Numbered from the stretch's first letter, positions 32,000 to 40,430 are shown. The stretch is DNA of 41,305 nucleotides from an uncultured Verrucomicrobiota bacterium (GCA_903838675.1 CAILZI010000138.1:1-41305); one strand, 5' to 3'. Notes: generated from the sequence alone by a model not told the origin. Translations and numbers: made by a program.

Positions 32000-33049
32000 T
32001 CAAGGCAGCGGAGCTCGGCGGCCCAGCGTGAGCCGCACATCATCCAGATAGTGCCCGTCAAAGGTGACGCGGCGCTGGGATTTCGCTGAATGATCCACGG
32101 AGATGCGGATCAGCAGAAAGTCCGTGTGGGCCGGCAGCCTTACTTCCGCGCTCACCGGTTGCCAAGTCTTTGGATCGCGATCCAGGCGCGCGCGGTTGCT
32201 GCACGCCATCGCGAGCGACTCCCTGGCGATATTGGCGTTCTGTTTCCCCCGCAGAGCCAATGCTGTCTCCGCATCCAGTGCATGAAGCGAGACCGAACAA
32301 TCGAAGCTTTCACCCGCTGGAAATGCAATGGCATCAAACACCGCAGACAACTGCGCCACCGCGCCGCCATCGCCAAACTCGCGACGATAGCCCCGCACAT
32401 CCACCAACCGATACACATCGCTGATGTAGCTGCCCTCCGGCTTCAACTTGCCCTCATAGTCCGCCCGCAGAAAGCGCAGCATCTTCTTCCCGCTCGCCGG
32501 CTTCACGCCCTGTTGCTCACCGACGATCTCCGTGAAATCCCCGCTCCATTTTCCAATCTCCCTCGGCAATCCCGTGACCTCCGGCGCAGGTCCGCTTTCA
32601 AAGCTGTCCTGCAACAGCGTGAGCACCTTCCCCAGCGAAGGCCCCACATACGCGAACACCATGGACGTGCAGAACATCCCCAGCACAATCCCCGCTATGG
32701 CGGCGGTGAGCGGACGCCAGGAGAGCCAGTTCCCGCGAAAAGAACGCTTCTTCACGGCGTCACTCGATGCCGTCGGCAACGCTGCCGTCACGCGTCGAAG
32801 AAAGGCCGCCTCATCATCCGCGGGCGGCTGCGTGCGGGCAGCCACGGATTCGACGAACGCTTCCGCCGTCGGCTCTGCCTCCAACCGAAGAAGTGCATCG
32901 AGTTGGAGCTGCTGACGGAGTTGCTCGCGCAGCTCGGGCCGGGCACGCAGCATCTCCGCCACGAGCGCGTCATCGTGCGGCTCGGCCTCACCTTCGATCA
33001 GGCGCGTCAGGGCCGCTTGCAGTTCATCGGGTGTGGGATTCGTGTTCAT
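32000..33049 (-). CDS. single-pass membrane protein, putative anti-sigma/FecR-like regulator
   Basis: 349 aa. The cytoplasmic N-terminal region (1-105) is helical and acidic, with the pattern LQAALTRLIEGEAEPHDDAL and LRARPELREQLRQQLQLDAL seen in regulators that follow ECF sigma genes in this phylum. One membrane helix lies near 112-132 (AAIAGIVLGMFCTSMVFAYV). The exported part (about 140-349) is beta-rich (KMLRFLRADYEGK, FDAIAFPAGESFDCSVSLHA) like a carbohydrate-binding sandwich. It starts 5 bases after the sigma gene ends, so the two are almost certainly co-expressed. If the sigma gene is dead, this regulator has no local partner. Confidence 0.68.
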   Translation of the reverse strand: MNTNPTPDELQAALTRLIEGEAEPHDDALVAEMLRARPELREQLRQQLQLDALLRLEAEPTAEAFVESVAARTQPPADDEAAFLRRVTAALPTASSDAVKKRSFRGNWLSWRPLTAAIAGIVLGMFCTSMVFAYVGPSLGKVLTLLQDSFESGPAPEVTGLPREIGKWSGDFTEIVGEQQGVKPASGKKMLRFLRADYEGKLKPEGSYISDVYRLVDVRGYRREFGDGGAVAQLSAVFDAIAFPAGESFDCSVSLHALDAETALALRGKQNANIARESLAMACSNRARLDRDPKTWQPVSAEVRLPAHTDFLLIRISVDHSAKSQRRVTFDGHYLDDVRLTLGRRAPLP

Positions 33050-33054
33050 GGATT

Positions 33055-33582
33055 TCAGGCAGGTTGTTCCGCCAGGCGGCGGGTGATGCAGTCGTGAAGT
33101 GCGGTGCGCAGGCGGAAGAGCGCCTGGCGGATTTCATTCGCCGTGCGTCCCTCGTGGCTGGCGATCACGGCGGGAGCGATATCTTAAAAGTAGCGCTGCT
33201 GCACCAGCCGCCGCCCACGCTCGGGCAACTCCGCCAGACAGCGCTTCAGCGCCTCAGCCTTTGCCGCTGCATCGTCGGGGACAGGCACCTCATCGCCGGC
33301 CAAAATCTCCGCGACATGCTCTGCGAGCACGCGCTGGCGGCGATCTTCCCGCCGCAGTTCCTTGCCGACGAGAAACCGCGCAATGGTCCGGACCCACGCG
33401 CCGAAATTCGTATCGCGCTCAAAGGTCTGCAGCTTCTCAAACGCCACGACGAACGCCTCCTGCGCCACATCATCCACCGCCTCTGCCCGCATTCCCAGGC
33501 TGCGCACAAACACCCGCAGCCCCGCCTGCTCACGGCGGACCTGCTCAATGAACCAGTCATGGTCTGGAAAAGGGAAACTCAC
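33055..33582 (-). pseudogene. ECF sigma-70 family factor, interrupted by in-frame TAA
   Basis: GTG at 33582 is the likely start (a TTG six codons earlier is open). Region 2 is intact: LRVFVRSLGMRAEAVDDVAQ and EAFVVAFEKLQTF, then NFGAWVRTIARFLVGKELRR. Region 4 begins normally with LPERGRRLVQQRYF, then meets TAA at 33184-33186. The same frame continues DIAPAVIASHEGRTANEIRQ and ALFRLRTALHDCITRRL to TGA at 33055-33057. This is the missing helix-turn-helix that would contact the -35 box. A single base change (for example GAA to TAA) explains it. It heads the long minus-strand locus, whose regulation may therefore be altered. Confidence 0.85.
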
Positions 33583-33688
33583 ACCTGACAACACCCGCAA
33601 TCACACGAGCGTTACGAAGTTTTTGAAAAAATGTGGTCAGCGCGAGCACGGGCACCCCGGCTGCACCCGGCTATGCGCCTCGGAAGCC

Positions 33689-33724
33689 GCTCGTGGAGGC
33701 GCTCGTGGAGGCGCTCGTGGAGGC
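33689..33724. repeat. 12-bp tandem repeat, three perfect units
   Basis: GCTCGTGGAGGC is repeated three times without mismatch and followed by a partial unit. On the minus strand it would encode LHER repeats. It lies at the edge of the 56-bp sequence shared with 14661-14717. Confidence 0.9.
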
Positions 33725-33779
33725 GCTCGGCGTAGTCGTGGGCGTCGTGATTGTCCGGCGCGCCGGGCATGTTGGCTCA
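33723..33779 (-). pseudogene. second copy of the NHD...DYAER gene-tail fragment
   Basis: The minus frame reads MPGAPDNHDAHDYAERLHER. It matches MPTAPDNHDVYDYAERIRES at 14644-14790 in protein and DNA. The upstream part seen at 14720-14790 is missing here, and the downstream end has expanded into the 12-bp repeats. It lies in the 344-base gap between the sigma factor gene and the DUF-hydrolase gene. Confidence 0.5.
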
Positions 33780-33846
33780 CGTGAATGGCGATGGTCAGGG
33801 CGGTGTTTGGACGGGTGGATCGGAGGCTTTCGGTGTCCTCTGCGGA

Positions 33847-33906
33847 TTACAGTGAAGCCAGCGGCGCGAGCAGGAGGGCGGTGAGAAGTGTGAGTGTGCG
33901 CTTCAT
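33847..33906 (-). pseudogene. orphan gene start (signal peptide only)
   Basis: ATG at 33906 begins MKRTLTLLTALLLAPLASL and then TAA. It matches the first codons of the esterase gene at 35234 (MKSILTLLTALLLASLAYA) at the DNA level as well, for example GGAGGGCGGTGAGAAGTGTG versus GGAGGGCGGTGAGGAGTGTG. It is a duplicated start with the body of the gene lost. It sits just after the stop of that esterase gene. Confidence 0.65.
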
Positions 33907-33926
33907 GAGGAATTTGTGGAACCGAA

Positions 33927-35234
33927 CTATTTTGCGGGTCTGGCGATGTGCACCATGTCACTAGAGACCGTGACGGGGCGTTCATCGGTCACCAGGGCAA
34001 ACCAATCGGCGGCTTCGGCAGGAAGATTGGCCTCATAAGAAGTCTCAGCAGTCTTCCGTGTCGGCAACGCGAGCCATTCACGTTTCTTCACGTCGTCCTG
34101 CGTCAAGACAGCAGGAGTCGCCTTGGCCCAATACACTTCTACCTTCGTCAGCGGGCGTGGCGCGTTGATGCCAAATCGGGCGAGATGCGGATCGCCGGTT
34201 TCCTGGACGCTGACCTTCGGAAATGGTTGCCCGATGCCTCGAAGATAGAAGTCAAAATACGGCACTTCCATCGCCAGCCAGTTTGCTTTGCCGCCGCTCG
34301 GTGTCGGATAAGGCTGAAACGCAGTGGGCGTGAAAGGAGCCGCAGGTTTGTTGTCGAAGATGCTGCCACCTGGAACCGGGATTTTGTGATTCGCGTTCGG
34401 CGCGAAGACATGATTCTTCTCGCCAGGGATGGCATTGAGAGTGGCCTGGACAGAATTCGGATAACCGAAAAAATCGTTGCTCGCCGCCGCAAGAAAGAAC
34501 GCCGCCTTCATGTTCGGCGCGCGCCGACCGGCATCGAGATGATTCAGCCATTCTTCGCGCTCGTCGGCAGGCATTTGGGAAAGGGCGCTTTGACCGTATC
34601 CGCGATCCATGAAGCCGCAGCCATACAGTCCCATTCCTGCGCGCACCTGATCGCCGGCCAAGCCGCAGACCATCGTCGTCATGTAACCACCCCATGAAAC
34701 ACCGACCACGCCGATCCGCGTGGGATCAACTCCGGGCTGTGCTCGAAGCAGGTAGAGCGACTTCATCGCGGCCAGCACTGCGTCGAACAGGCTGCTGGCT
34801 CCCGCGTCCGGTTTGGCCAGCCATCGGCCCTCGCCGTATTTCAGCGAACTCCATTTGCCTTTGGTCTCCGTGAGTTTCTTCGGATCGGCAATTCCCGGCA
34901 TGTCCGGCGCGACGGCAACATAACCGCGCTGCGCCCAGGCCATCGCCTTTTCCACCTCCGCATAGCCACCGCCGCCGTGAAGCACGAGCATGCCAGGATG
35001 CTTGCCGGTCGTTTTTGGCGCGGCTATCACCGCGAAGATTTCCGAATCATCGCGCGAGAGAAACACGACCCGGCGCACTGTGATGTTCTCCGGCGCCGGG
35101 TCGGTTGACGACACTTCGCGCAAAATCTCCGGCGCTTTACCGTCGAGGACTTTGGCGAACGGGTCGCCGGCGTCCGCAGCGTAGGCCAGTGAAGCGAGAA
35201 GGAGGGCGGTGAGGAGTGTGAGGATGGATTTCAT
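33927..35234 (-). CDS. secreted dienelactone-hydrolase/acetyl-xylan-esterase-like protein
   Basis: 435 aa from MKSILTLLTALLLASLAYA. Alpha/beta-hydrolase blocks: PGMLVLHGGGGYAEVEKAMA (oxyanion region), GYVAVAPDMPG, the elbow VGVSWGGYMTTMV (nucleophile Ser), and a C-terminal sandwich ending FALVTDERPVTVSSDMVHIA. The probable role is release of acyl groups from plant polysaccharide outside the cytoplasm. It is the last gene of the xylan-type cluster, 40 bases after the GH43-like gene. A tail of a close paralogue survives at 40215-40352. Confidence 0.75.
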   Translation of the reverse strand: MKSILTLLTALLLASLAYAADAGDPFAKVLDGKAPEILREVSSTDPAPENITVRRVVFLSRDDSEIFAVIAAPKTTGKHPGMLVLHGGGGYAEVEKAMAWAQRGYVAVAPDMPGIADPKKLTETKGKWSSLKYGEGRWLAKPDAGASSLFDAVLAAMKSLYLLRAQPGVDPTRIGVVGVSWGGYMTTMVCGLAGDQVRAGMGLYGCGFMDRGYGQSALSQMPADEREEWLNHLDAGRRAPNMKAAFFLAAASNDFFGYPNSVQATLNAIPGEKNHVFAPNANHKIPVPGGSIFDNKPAAPFTPTAFQPYPTPSGGKANWLAMEVPYFDFYLRGIGQPFPKVSVQETGDPHLARFGINAPRPLTKVEVYWAKATPAVLTQDDVKKREWLALPTRKTAETSYEANLPAEAADWFALVTDERPVTVSSDMVHIARPAK

Positions 35235-35274
35235 GGGAATCGTGGCTCGAAAGGTTTTGATGGTCTGAAGACAC

Positions 35275-36957
35275 TCATCGCCCTCTATTACCGGCTGTCT
35301 TCGGCCCGTCGTGCTGCTGGTGAAAGAAATCGAAGTCCGCGTGACCGCCTTCTGCGGCCGATGACAGGTTGTAGGAAAACAGGCCAACCTTGGAGCCCTC
35401 ATACCACGCGGTGCGATAGGGATAGTCGCGGTCGCCCAGCGGTTCGTAGTGTTCACCGTCGAGGCCGTAAAACATCGTGCCCTTGTAGTGACGGTGTTCG
35501 AGCTTGAACCAAATGGCGTCTTGTTTGAGTTCGGGGCCATCGGTGAATGCGCCGGGGCCGGTGGTGGCGGTGCCTTTGGCAAAGCGGATGCGTTTGACGC
35601 CGCCCTCTTTGGCGACTCCGATCCAAGTGTAGTCGTCGATCATCGTGCAGAGCCCGGCGCGTTGACCATCGATCATGTTCGTGGTGTCGAGTTTCGTGAT
35701 GATGTCGGAGTCGGCTCCGTAGAGGCGCTGAACGAGCGTGTTGTAGGCAAAGAGAAGATGGTCATCGCGATAGTTGACCTTCGTTCGGCCAAATTGGGAA
35801 ACACCGCCCTGGGTGTTCAGATGCCGCGCCGTCAATCGTAGGTGTCCAGGCCTCGCGGTGAGCGACCAGCGCGAGTCGTCGGGGTCGTGGTTCCAGGCCC
35901 ACTGACCGCCGAGGGTGGTCGCATCAAACTCATCGGAAGGGTCCGCCGCGTTGATGGGTTGGACTGGTAGCGCGGGCTTGGCGTAGGGCTCGGTGAGGCC
36001 GACGGGTTCGCCGATGCCGTCGCCATCGGAGTCCACGCCGATCCACGGCCATCCGTCAGCCGTCCAGCCTGCGGGTTCCAGATAAAGGCGGCGGCCATAG
36101 GTGGCGAAGAGGTTGTAGTCGTGATGCAGGAAGGCCCAGTGGTCGCCACTTACCTCGACGAGCGATCCCTGTGCGGCGTTGATGTCGGCCTTGCCTGCGT
36201 GAAAAAGCTTTCGGCTCTCATAGGGACCGTAGAGAGACTTGGAGCGATAGACATACTGCGCCTTGTCTTTGTTCTTACCCGTGGAGGCGACGGAGATGTA
36301 GTAGAAGCCGTTGCGCTTGAAAACCTGCGGCCCCTTCGGCGGGATGTCATCGATCAAGACCGTGCCTTGGTCCACGATGGCATCGAAGGTGTCGTTCAAG
36401 CGGTAGATCCGCAGCGCCCCCGGATTGCCCAACAGGAACAAGTAGCCTTTGCCATCATCATCCCAAAACGGACACGGGTCCTCGAAGTCGCCGACGATCC
36501 TTTCCGAAAGGCTGATCGGCTCACTCCAAGGGCCTTCGGGCGCGGTGGCCTTGCAGACAAAGCCCCGGTATTTCGTGCTCCAGTTGAACATGTAATAAGT
36601 CCCGCGGAAGAACCCCACCTCGCCATCCTGCGATCCAGCGGAACACGCCTTGCCAGGGAAAGTGAAGTCCGCATGAACTCCACCGAGCCGCGAGTAGATG
36701 CGCCCAGCGTGCGTCCAGTTCACCAGATCCTTCGACTTCAGCAACGGCATGCCCATGAAGTGATGCGAGGCGCAAGTCAGATAGAAAGTGTCGCCCGCCT
36801 TGAACACACATGGGTTATTGTAATCCGCCCACAAAATGGGATTGCGATAAGTGCCATCTCCTTGATCGCCCCAAGCGGGTTTGGTGACAGGCTCGGCGGC
36901 ATTTAATACTGCGAGTGGAATGAGCAGCAGGACGGTGAGAGCAATGAAGTATTTCAT
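35275..36957 (-). CDS. secreted GH43-like beta-xylosidase/arabinofuranosidase
   Basis: 560 aa from MKYFIALTVLLLIPLAVLNA, overlapping the previous stop as ATGA. Residues about 30-330 form the five-bladed GH43 propeller: YRNPILWADYNNPCVFKAGD, MPLLKSKDLVNWTHAGRIYS, YYMFNWSTKYRGFVCKATAP and FEDPCPFWDDDGKGYLF. The C-terminal part (about 380-550) is a GH43-associated beta-sandwich: SRWSLTARPGHLRLTARHLN, TMIDDYTWIGVAKEGGV and EHYEPLGDRDYPYRTAWYEG. Where many members have a catalytic Asp in DPDV, this one has NNPCV, so the base may be shifted or lost. The likely substrate is xylan or arabinan side chains. Confidence 0.8.
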   Translation of the reverse strand: MKYFIALTVLLLIPLAVLNAAEPVTKPAWGDQGDGTYRNPILWADYNNPCVFKAGDTFYLTCASHHFMGMPLLKSKDLVNWTHAGRIYSRLGGVHADFTFPGKACSAGSQDGEVGFFRGTYYMFNWSTKYRGFVCKATAPEGPWSEPISLSERIVGDFEDPCPFWDDDGKGYLFLLGNPGALRIYRLNDTFDAIVDQGTVLIDDIPPKGPQVFKRNGFYYISVASTGKNKDKAQYVYRSKSLYGPYESRKLFHAGKADINAAQGSLVEVSGDHWAFLHHDYNLFATYGRRLYLEPAGWTADGWPWIGVDSDGDGIGEPVGLTEPYAKPALPVQPINAADPSDEFDATTLGGQWAWNHDPDDSRWSLTARPGHLRLTARHLNTQGGVSQFGRTKVNYRDDHLLFAYNTLVQRLYGADSDIITKLDTTNMIDGQRAGLCTMIDDYTWIGVAKEGGVKRIRFAKGTATTGPGAFTDGPELKQDAIWFKLEHRHYKGTMFYGLDGEHYEPLGDRDYPYRTAWYEGSKVGLFSYNLSSAAEGGHADFDFFHQQHDGPKTAGNRGR

Positions 36958-37844
36958 CGAGCGGATGTCTTCGCCCCCAACCAGCGCACGGCATTCTCCA
37001 CGACTCGGAGCGGCTCGGCTTGTTTGAAGACGGGATAGGTCTCGTGGCCGGGGCGGAAGTAGAAGACGCGGCCCTTGCCGACCTGCCATACGCAACCGCT
37101 GCGGAAGTGCTCGCCCTTGTCCCACTTCTCCTCGAACACGACTTCATCGGGCGCGGGAACGTGGAAGGGCTCACCATACATTTCGGTCTGCGGGATGTCC
37201 CATTGCGCAGGCAATCCGGCGGCGATGGGATGCTGCGGCAACAAGGTGGTGAGATGGCCCGGCGCTCCATCGGCACGATAGGCCGGAAAAACGCACTGCG
37301 GCAGCGTGAGCTTCCAAACGTCGCCGACATGAGCGAGCGAAGGCGTGAGCGGTGCATCGGCTTTAACACCTTTGTAGTAAGGCTGGTCGTTCATAAACTC
37401 CCACTTCGCCGACGCGCGCTCCGCCTCGGGCAATTGCTTCAGCGCATCAGCCTTTGCACGCTCCTGCATGAGCCGGACGAAAGGCTTCGCCCAATGCGCG
37501 GAGTGCAGCGCGATGAGCGAGAGCTTTCCATCGAGCACGCGCTTCACCACGGCTTCCATACGCGCGTCGTCCTGGTCTTTCACGCGGCGATGGCACCAGA
37601 AGACGAGCACGTCGGTGGCATCGAGTGTCGTGTCGCTGAGGCCCTGCTCGGCATCGTCGAGCCGCGCGGTCTTCACGGAAAGGCCGGGCTGTTTCTCCAG
37701 ATGCGCGGCGATGGTCTCGCCGAGGAATTTCTCGCCATACGCCTCCTTTTGCTGCGGCTGCTGTTCGTCCCAAACGAGGACGCGGATGTCTTTTGCGGAT
37801 ACAGTGGCGGTAATAGCTAGGAGGAGAGTGATGAGTGCTTTCAT
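36954..37844 (-). CDS. ThuA-like domain protein, secreted
   Basis: 296 aa from MKALITLLLAITATVSAKD, a signal peptide. The ThuA-like (class I glutaminase-amidotransferase fold) pattern is clear: IRVLVWDEQQPQQKEAYG, DATDVLVFWCHRR, LSLIALHSAHWAKPF, TLLPQHPIAAGLP, YGEPFHVPAPDEVVF and GRVFYFRPGHETYPVF. ThuA proteins are linked to sugar metabolism but have no defined reaction. The frame is also open from an ATG at 37940 that overlaps the preceding stop as ATGA, which would add 32 residues (MKHTPTLITTLPLKHL); the start at 37844 is preferred because of its signal peptide. Confidence 0.85.
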   Translation of the reverse strand: MKALITLLLAITATVSAKDIRVLVWDEQQPQQKEAYGEKFLGETIAAHLEKQPGLSVKTARLDDAEQGLSDTTLDATDVLVFWCHRRVKDQDDARMEAVVKRVLDGKLSLIALHSAHWAKPFVRLMQERAKADALKQLPEAERASAKWEFMNDQPYYKGVKADAPLTPSLAHVGDVWKLTLPQCVFPAYRADGAPGHLTTLLPQHPIAAGLPAQWDIPQTEMYGEPFHVPAPDEVVFEEKWDKGEHFRSGCVWQVGKGRVFYFRPGHETYPVFKQAEPLRVVENAVRWLGAKTSAR

Positions 37845-37936
37845 GGAATGTGGTAGGTGAATGGCAATGAGCCTGATGCAATTGGGAAATCGAAGATGCT
37901 TGAGCGGTAGAGTAGTGATAAGTGTGGGGGTGTGTT

Positions 37937-38848
37937 TCATTTCTTTGATTCCGTGGGTTGCGTGAGTTGGAGATACTTCTCCGTGAAGCGCTGTCCTATC
38001 ATGGCCTGGGCTTCCGAGTTGTAGTGCACGTAGTCGCCGATGTGACCGTCCTTCAAGTCCCGTGCATCCACGCACGCCGTATGTGCCCGCATCGAAGGCA
38101 ATTTCAGGAAGACATCGTTGATGTCACTCCAGTGATTCCATTGATCCTCCGGCTTGGTGACGTGCCGTTTCACCGACTTTTCCGCGATGAAGGAACCAAT
38201 GGTGCAGGCGATGAAGGGTAGTTCAGGCTGCCGGAGGTCGGCGCGCAGGTTGTCCACGACCTTCAGGAAGTTTTCTTCATACATGCGGAAGCCGGTTTCA
38301 GTGGAGTTGGACTCGCCCTGAAGCCAGAGGGCGCCACGTAAGCGGGTGACTCCCGCAGGGCCTTGTTCGAGCGCGAGTCGGGCACGCTGAGTCGCCAGAT
38401 CATACAGGCTTTTTCCATTTCCCTTTTGCCACATCGAAATCTTGGAGCCGCCCAATGCACACGGGATGAGGCCGACCATCACGTCCGGCTCACGCGCCAC
38501 GATGGCCTCGGCAAACGCGAGTCCCGGTCCCACGCCTCTTTCCTGGCCTCCCTGCATCGTGACCGGATCACCGTTAAAGTGCAGCGGATGTTGCGCGACA
38601 TACCATAGGTGATTCTTGATGTGCATCATCACGATGCGCGGATTCAACGTCTGCTCGGCGGGCAGCTTGCCAGTGCCTTGCATGTTCGACTGGCCCATGA
38701 GCAGGAACAAATCGAGACGCTTGATGCCCTGCGGCAGCTTCGTGATGTCCACTGGCTGCAAGGCGGGGATGACTGGAGGTTGCGCCGGAGCAGCAGCGGC
38801 GTGCAGCGCGAGCAGCAGTGCGGTGACCAGGGGCAGGATATGTTTCAT
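37937..38848 (-). CDS. secreted sialate O-acetylesterase-like carbohydrate esterase
   Basis: 303 aa from MKHILPLVTALLLALHAAAA. It has the SASA-family nucleophile block LFLLMGQSNMQGTG, GVGPGLAFAEAIVAREPDVM, VGLIPCALGGSKISMWQKGN, RLRGALWLQGESNST and HYNSEAQAMIGQRFTEKYL, where a DxxH-type pair is replaced by DYVHYN. It probably removes acetyl groups from hemicellulose sugars rather than sialic acid. ATG overlaps the stop of the CE7-like esterase as ATGA, and the stop overlaps another ATG (37940), so translation is tightly coupled. Confidence 0.85.
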   Translation of the reverse strand: MKHILPLVTALLLALHAAAAPAQPPVIPALQPVDITKLPQGIKRLDLFLLMGQSNMQGTGKLPAEQTLNPRIVMMHIKNHLWYVAQHPLHFNGDPVTMQGGQERGVGPGLAFAEAIVAREPDVMVGLIPCALGGSKISMWQKGNGKSLYDLATQRARLALEQGPAGVTRLRGALWLQGESNSTETGFRMYEENFLKVVDNLRADLRQPELPFIACTIGSFIAEKSVKRHVTKPEDQWNHWSDINDVFLKLPSMRAHTACVDARDLKDGHIGDYVHYNSEAQAMIGQRFTEKYLQLTQPTESKK

Positions 38849-40218
38849 TTCTTCTCAATAGGTGCGCCAAGGTTGGTCGGAGCGGTGGCTTTGCCTGTCG
38901 GATCGGCGATGCCCGCGTGTTCCATGAGGAAACGGTTGCGCAGTTCGTTGAAACGCGGGCCTTGGTTGTGGCCGAGCAGCGGGACGAGATCGAGCTGCTT
39001 GGGGCAAGGGAGCGTGTTGTAGATGGAGAGGACAGTCGTCGGCGGGCAGGCGGTGTCGATAAGGCCGCTGCTCATGAGCACGGGCACTTTCACTAAGCGG
39101 GCGAAGTTCACGGTGTCGTAGTAGGCGGTAGCGACGATGACCTTCGGATCGGGCGTCTTCTTGTCGCGGCCCATGATGAGGTTGCTCGGTGCGGCATCGG
39201 GCCGGCCGTGGAGCGGGCCGGTGTGCTCGCCGAGCGCGGGCGCGATGCTCACGACGGCGGTGATGCGCGGATCGAGCGCAGCGGCGATGATGGCGAGGCC
39301 GCCGCCCTGGCTGCCGCCGGAGCTGATGACGGCCTTGTGATTCCAATCGGGACGCGAGGTCATGTAATCGATGCCGCGCACCATGCCGGTGAAGACCTGC
39401 CGGTAGTAATACGTCATGCGGTCATCGCTGCCGATATAGGGATAGCCCATGAACTTCTTCCACCGTGCCTCGTCCTCGGGAGTCCGCTCCATCGGCATGT
39501 CGTGGGCGCTCATGTCGAGCGCGAGGAAGCCCAGCGCCGCATTGCCGATGACCCAGCGCGATTCCTTCAAGCCATTTGGATGCACGCCCATGCCCGGCTG
39601 CGAAATCATGATGGGCAGCGAAGTCGCGCCCTTCGGTTTCGCGAGGTAGCCGTGCGAGCGCAGACCGTTGATGTTCGCAAAGCTGACCTCGAAGAGTTCG
39701 ATGGCCGCATAGTCCTGCGCGACCGGTTCGATCTTTGCATCGAGTGGAACCTTCGCCAGCTCCGCCTTCTGCGCGTTCCAGAATGTCTCGAAGTCCGCCG
39801 GAAGTTTCGCCGTGGGCGCGATGTGATAGGGCTCGAAAGCCGCACCCGCCATGCCGATGCCGAGCGCTTCCGCATTCACCGTCGGCGTGACCTTGAATTG
39901 CAGCACGCCGGGTTGATCCAAGGTTCCCTCCACCGTCGCCGAGCCGTCTTTGAGCGTGACCGTGCCTTGTCCCAAAACCTTCGCGCCATCGAGCGTGAGC
40001 GTCCACGCGAGTTCATCGGGCACGCTCGGAGCCTTGTCTGCCAGGCTCACGCGAAACACCGCTTTCTCGCCGCACTTGTAGATCGCGTCTGTATGATCGG
40101 TCTCGGCTTTAATCCAAGTGTTGGGATTGACGGGCTTGGGCTTGGCGACCTCTGCGGCTCGCATTACGGCAAGCGATGTCAGGACCAGCGCAGTAATGAA
40201 AGTTATCGTCTGTTTCAT
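38845..40218 (-). CDS. secreted CE7-like acetyl xylan esterase
   Basis: 457 aa from MKQTITFITALVLTSLAVMR. An N-terminal beta-sandwich (about 30-140) precedes the acetyl-xylan-esterase/cephalosporin-C-deacetylase domain: FETFWNAQKAELAKVPLDAK, ELFEVSFANINGLRSHGYLA, MVRGIDYMTSRPDWNHKAVI, the elbow SGGSQGGGLAIIAAALDPRI, an acid in LIDTACPPTT and His in LLGHNQGP. CE7 enzymes remove acetyl groups from xylo-oligosaccharides. Its ATG overlaps the stop of a broken esterase fragment as ATGA. Confidence 0.87.
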   Translation of the reverse strand: MKQTITFITALVLTSLAVMRAAEVAKPKPVNPNTWIKAETDHTDAIYKCGEKAVFRVSLADKAPSVPDELAWTLTLDGAKVLGQGTVTLKDGSATVEGTLDQPGVLQFKVTPTVNAEALGIGMAGAAFEPYHIAPTAKLPADFETFWNAQKAELAKVPLDAKIEPVAQDYAAIELFEVSFANINGLRSHGYLAKPKGATSLPIMISQPGMGVHPNGLKESRWVIGNAALGFLALDMSAHDMPMERTPEDEARWKKFMGYPYIGSDDRMTYYYRQVFTGMVRGIDYMTSRPDWNHKAVISSGGSQGGGLAIIAAALDPRITAVVSIAPALGEHTGPLHGRPDAAPSNLIMGRDKKTPDPKVIVATAYYDTVNFARLVKVPVLMSSGLIDTACPPTTVLSIYNTLPCPKQLDLVPLLGHNQGPRFNELRNRFLMEHAGIADPTGKATAPTNLGAPIEKK

Positions 40219-40352
40219 GGAATGTGAATGAGATTGCTCGACACCGTCACGGGCCGGTCATCCGAGACGAGCGCGAACCACACGACGGCTTCTGGCGGCA
40301 GCTTTGCTTCATACGTTTCGGCAATTTTCGCCGCAGGAGAGGATGCGTGGCG
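40215..40352 (-). pseudogene. C-terminal fragment of a paralogue of the 33927-35234 esterase
   Basis: The frame reads AAKIAETYEAKLPPEA, then WFALVSDDRPVTVSSNLIHI and TGA. The intact paralogue reads TAETSYEANLPAEA, then WFALVTDERPVTVSSDMVHI. Only about 45 codons remain, with no start. Its TGA overlaps the ATG of the CE7-like gene (ATGA), so a once-coupled upstream gene has been removed. Confidence 0.8.
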
Positions 40353-40361
40353 TTTTCGAGG

Positions 40362-40430
40362 TCATGGCGCAGGCTCAAGGATGAGGCAATCGAGCCCGAA
40401 GAAGTAGCGGGCGTCGGGGAGTGAGGGGGT
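40362..40430 (-). pseudogene. second gene-tail fragment
   Basis: Immediately upstream of the esterase tail a different minus frame reads PSLPDARYFFGLDCLILEPA and stops at 40362-40364. It is protein-like and ends cleanly, but is too short to identify. Together with the neighbouring tail it fills the 260-base gap before the feruloyl-esterase-like gene. Confidence 0.3.
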
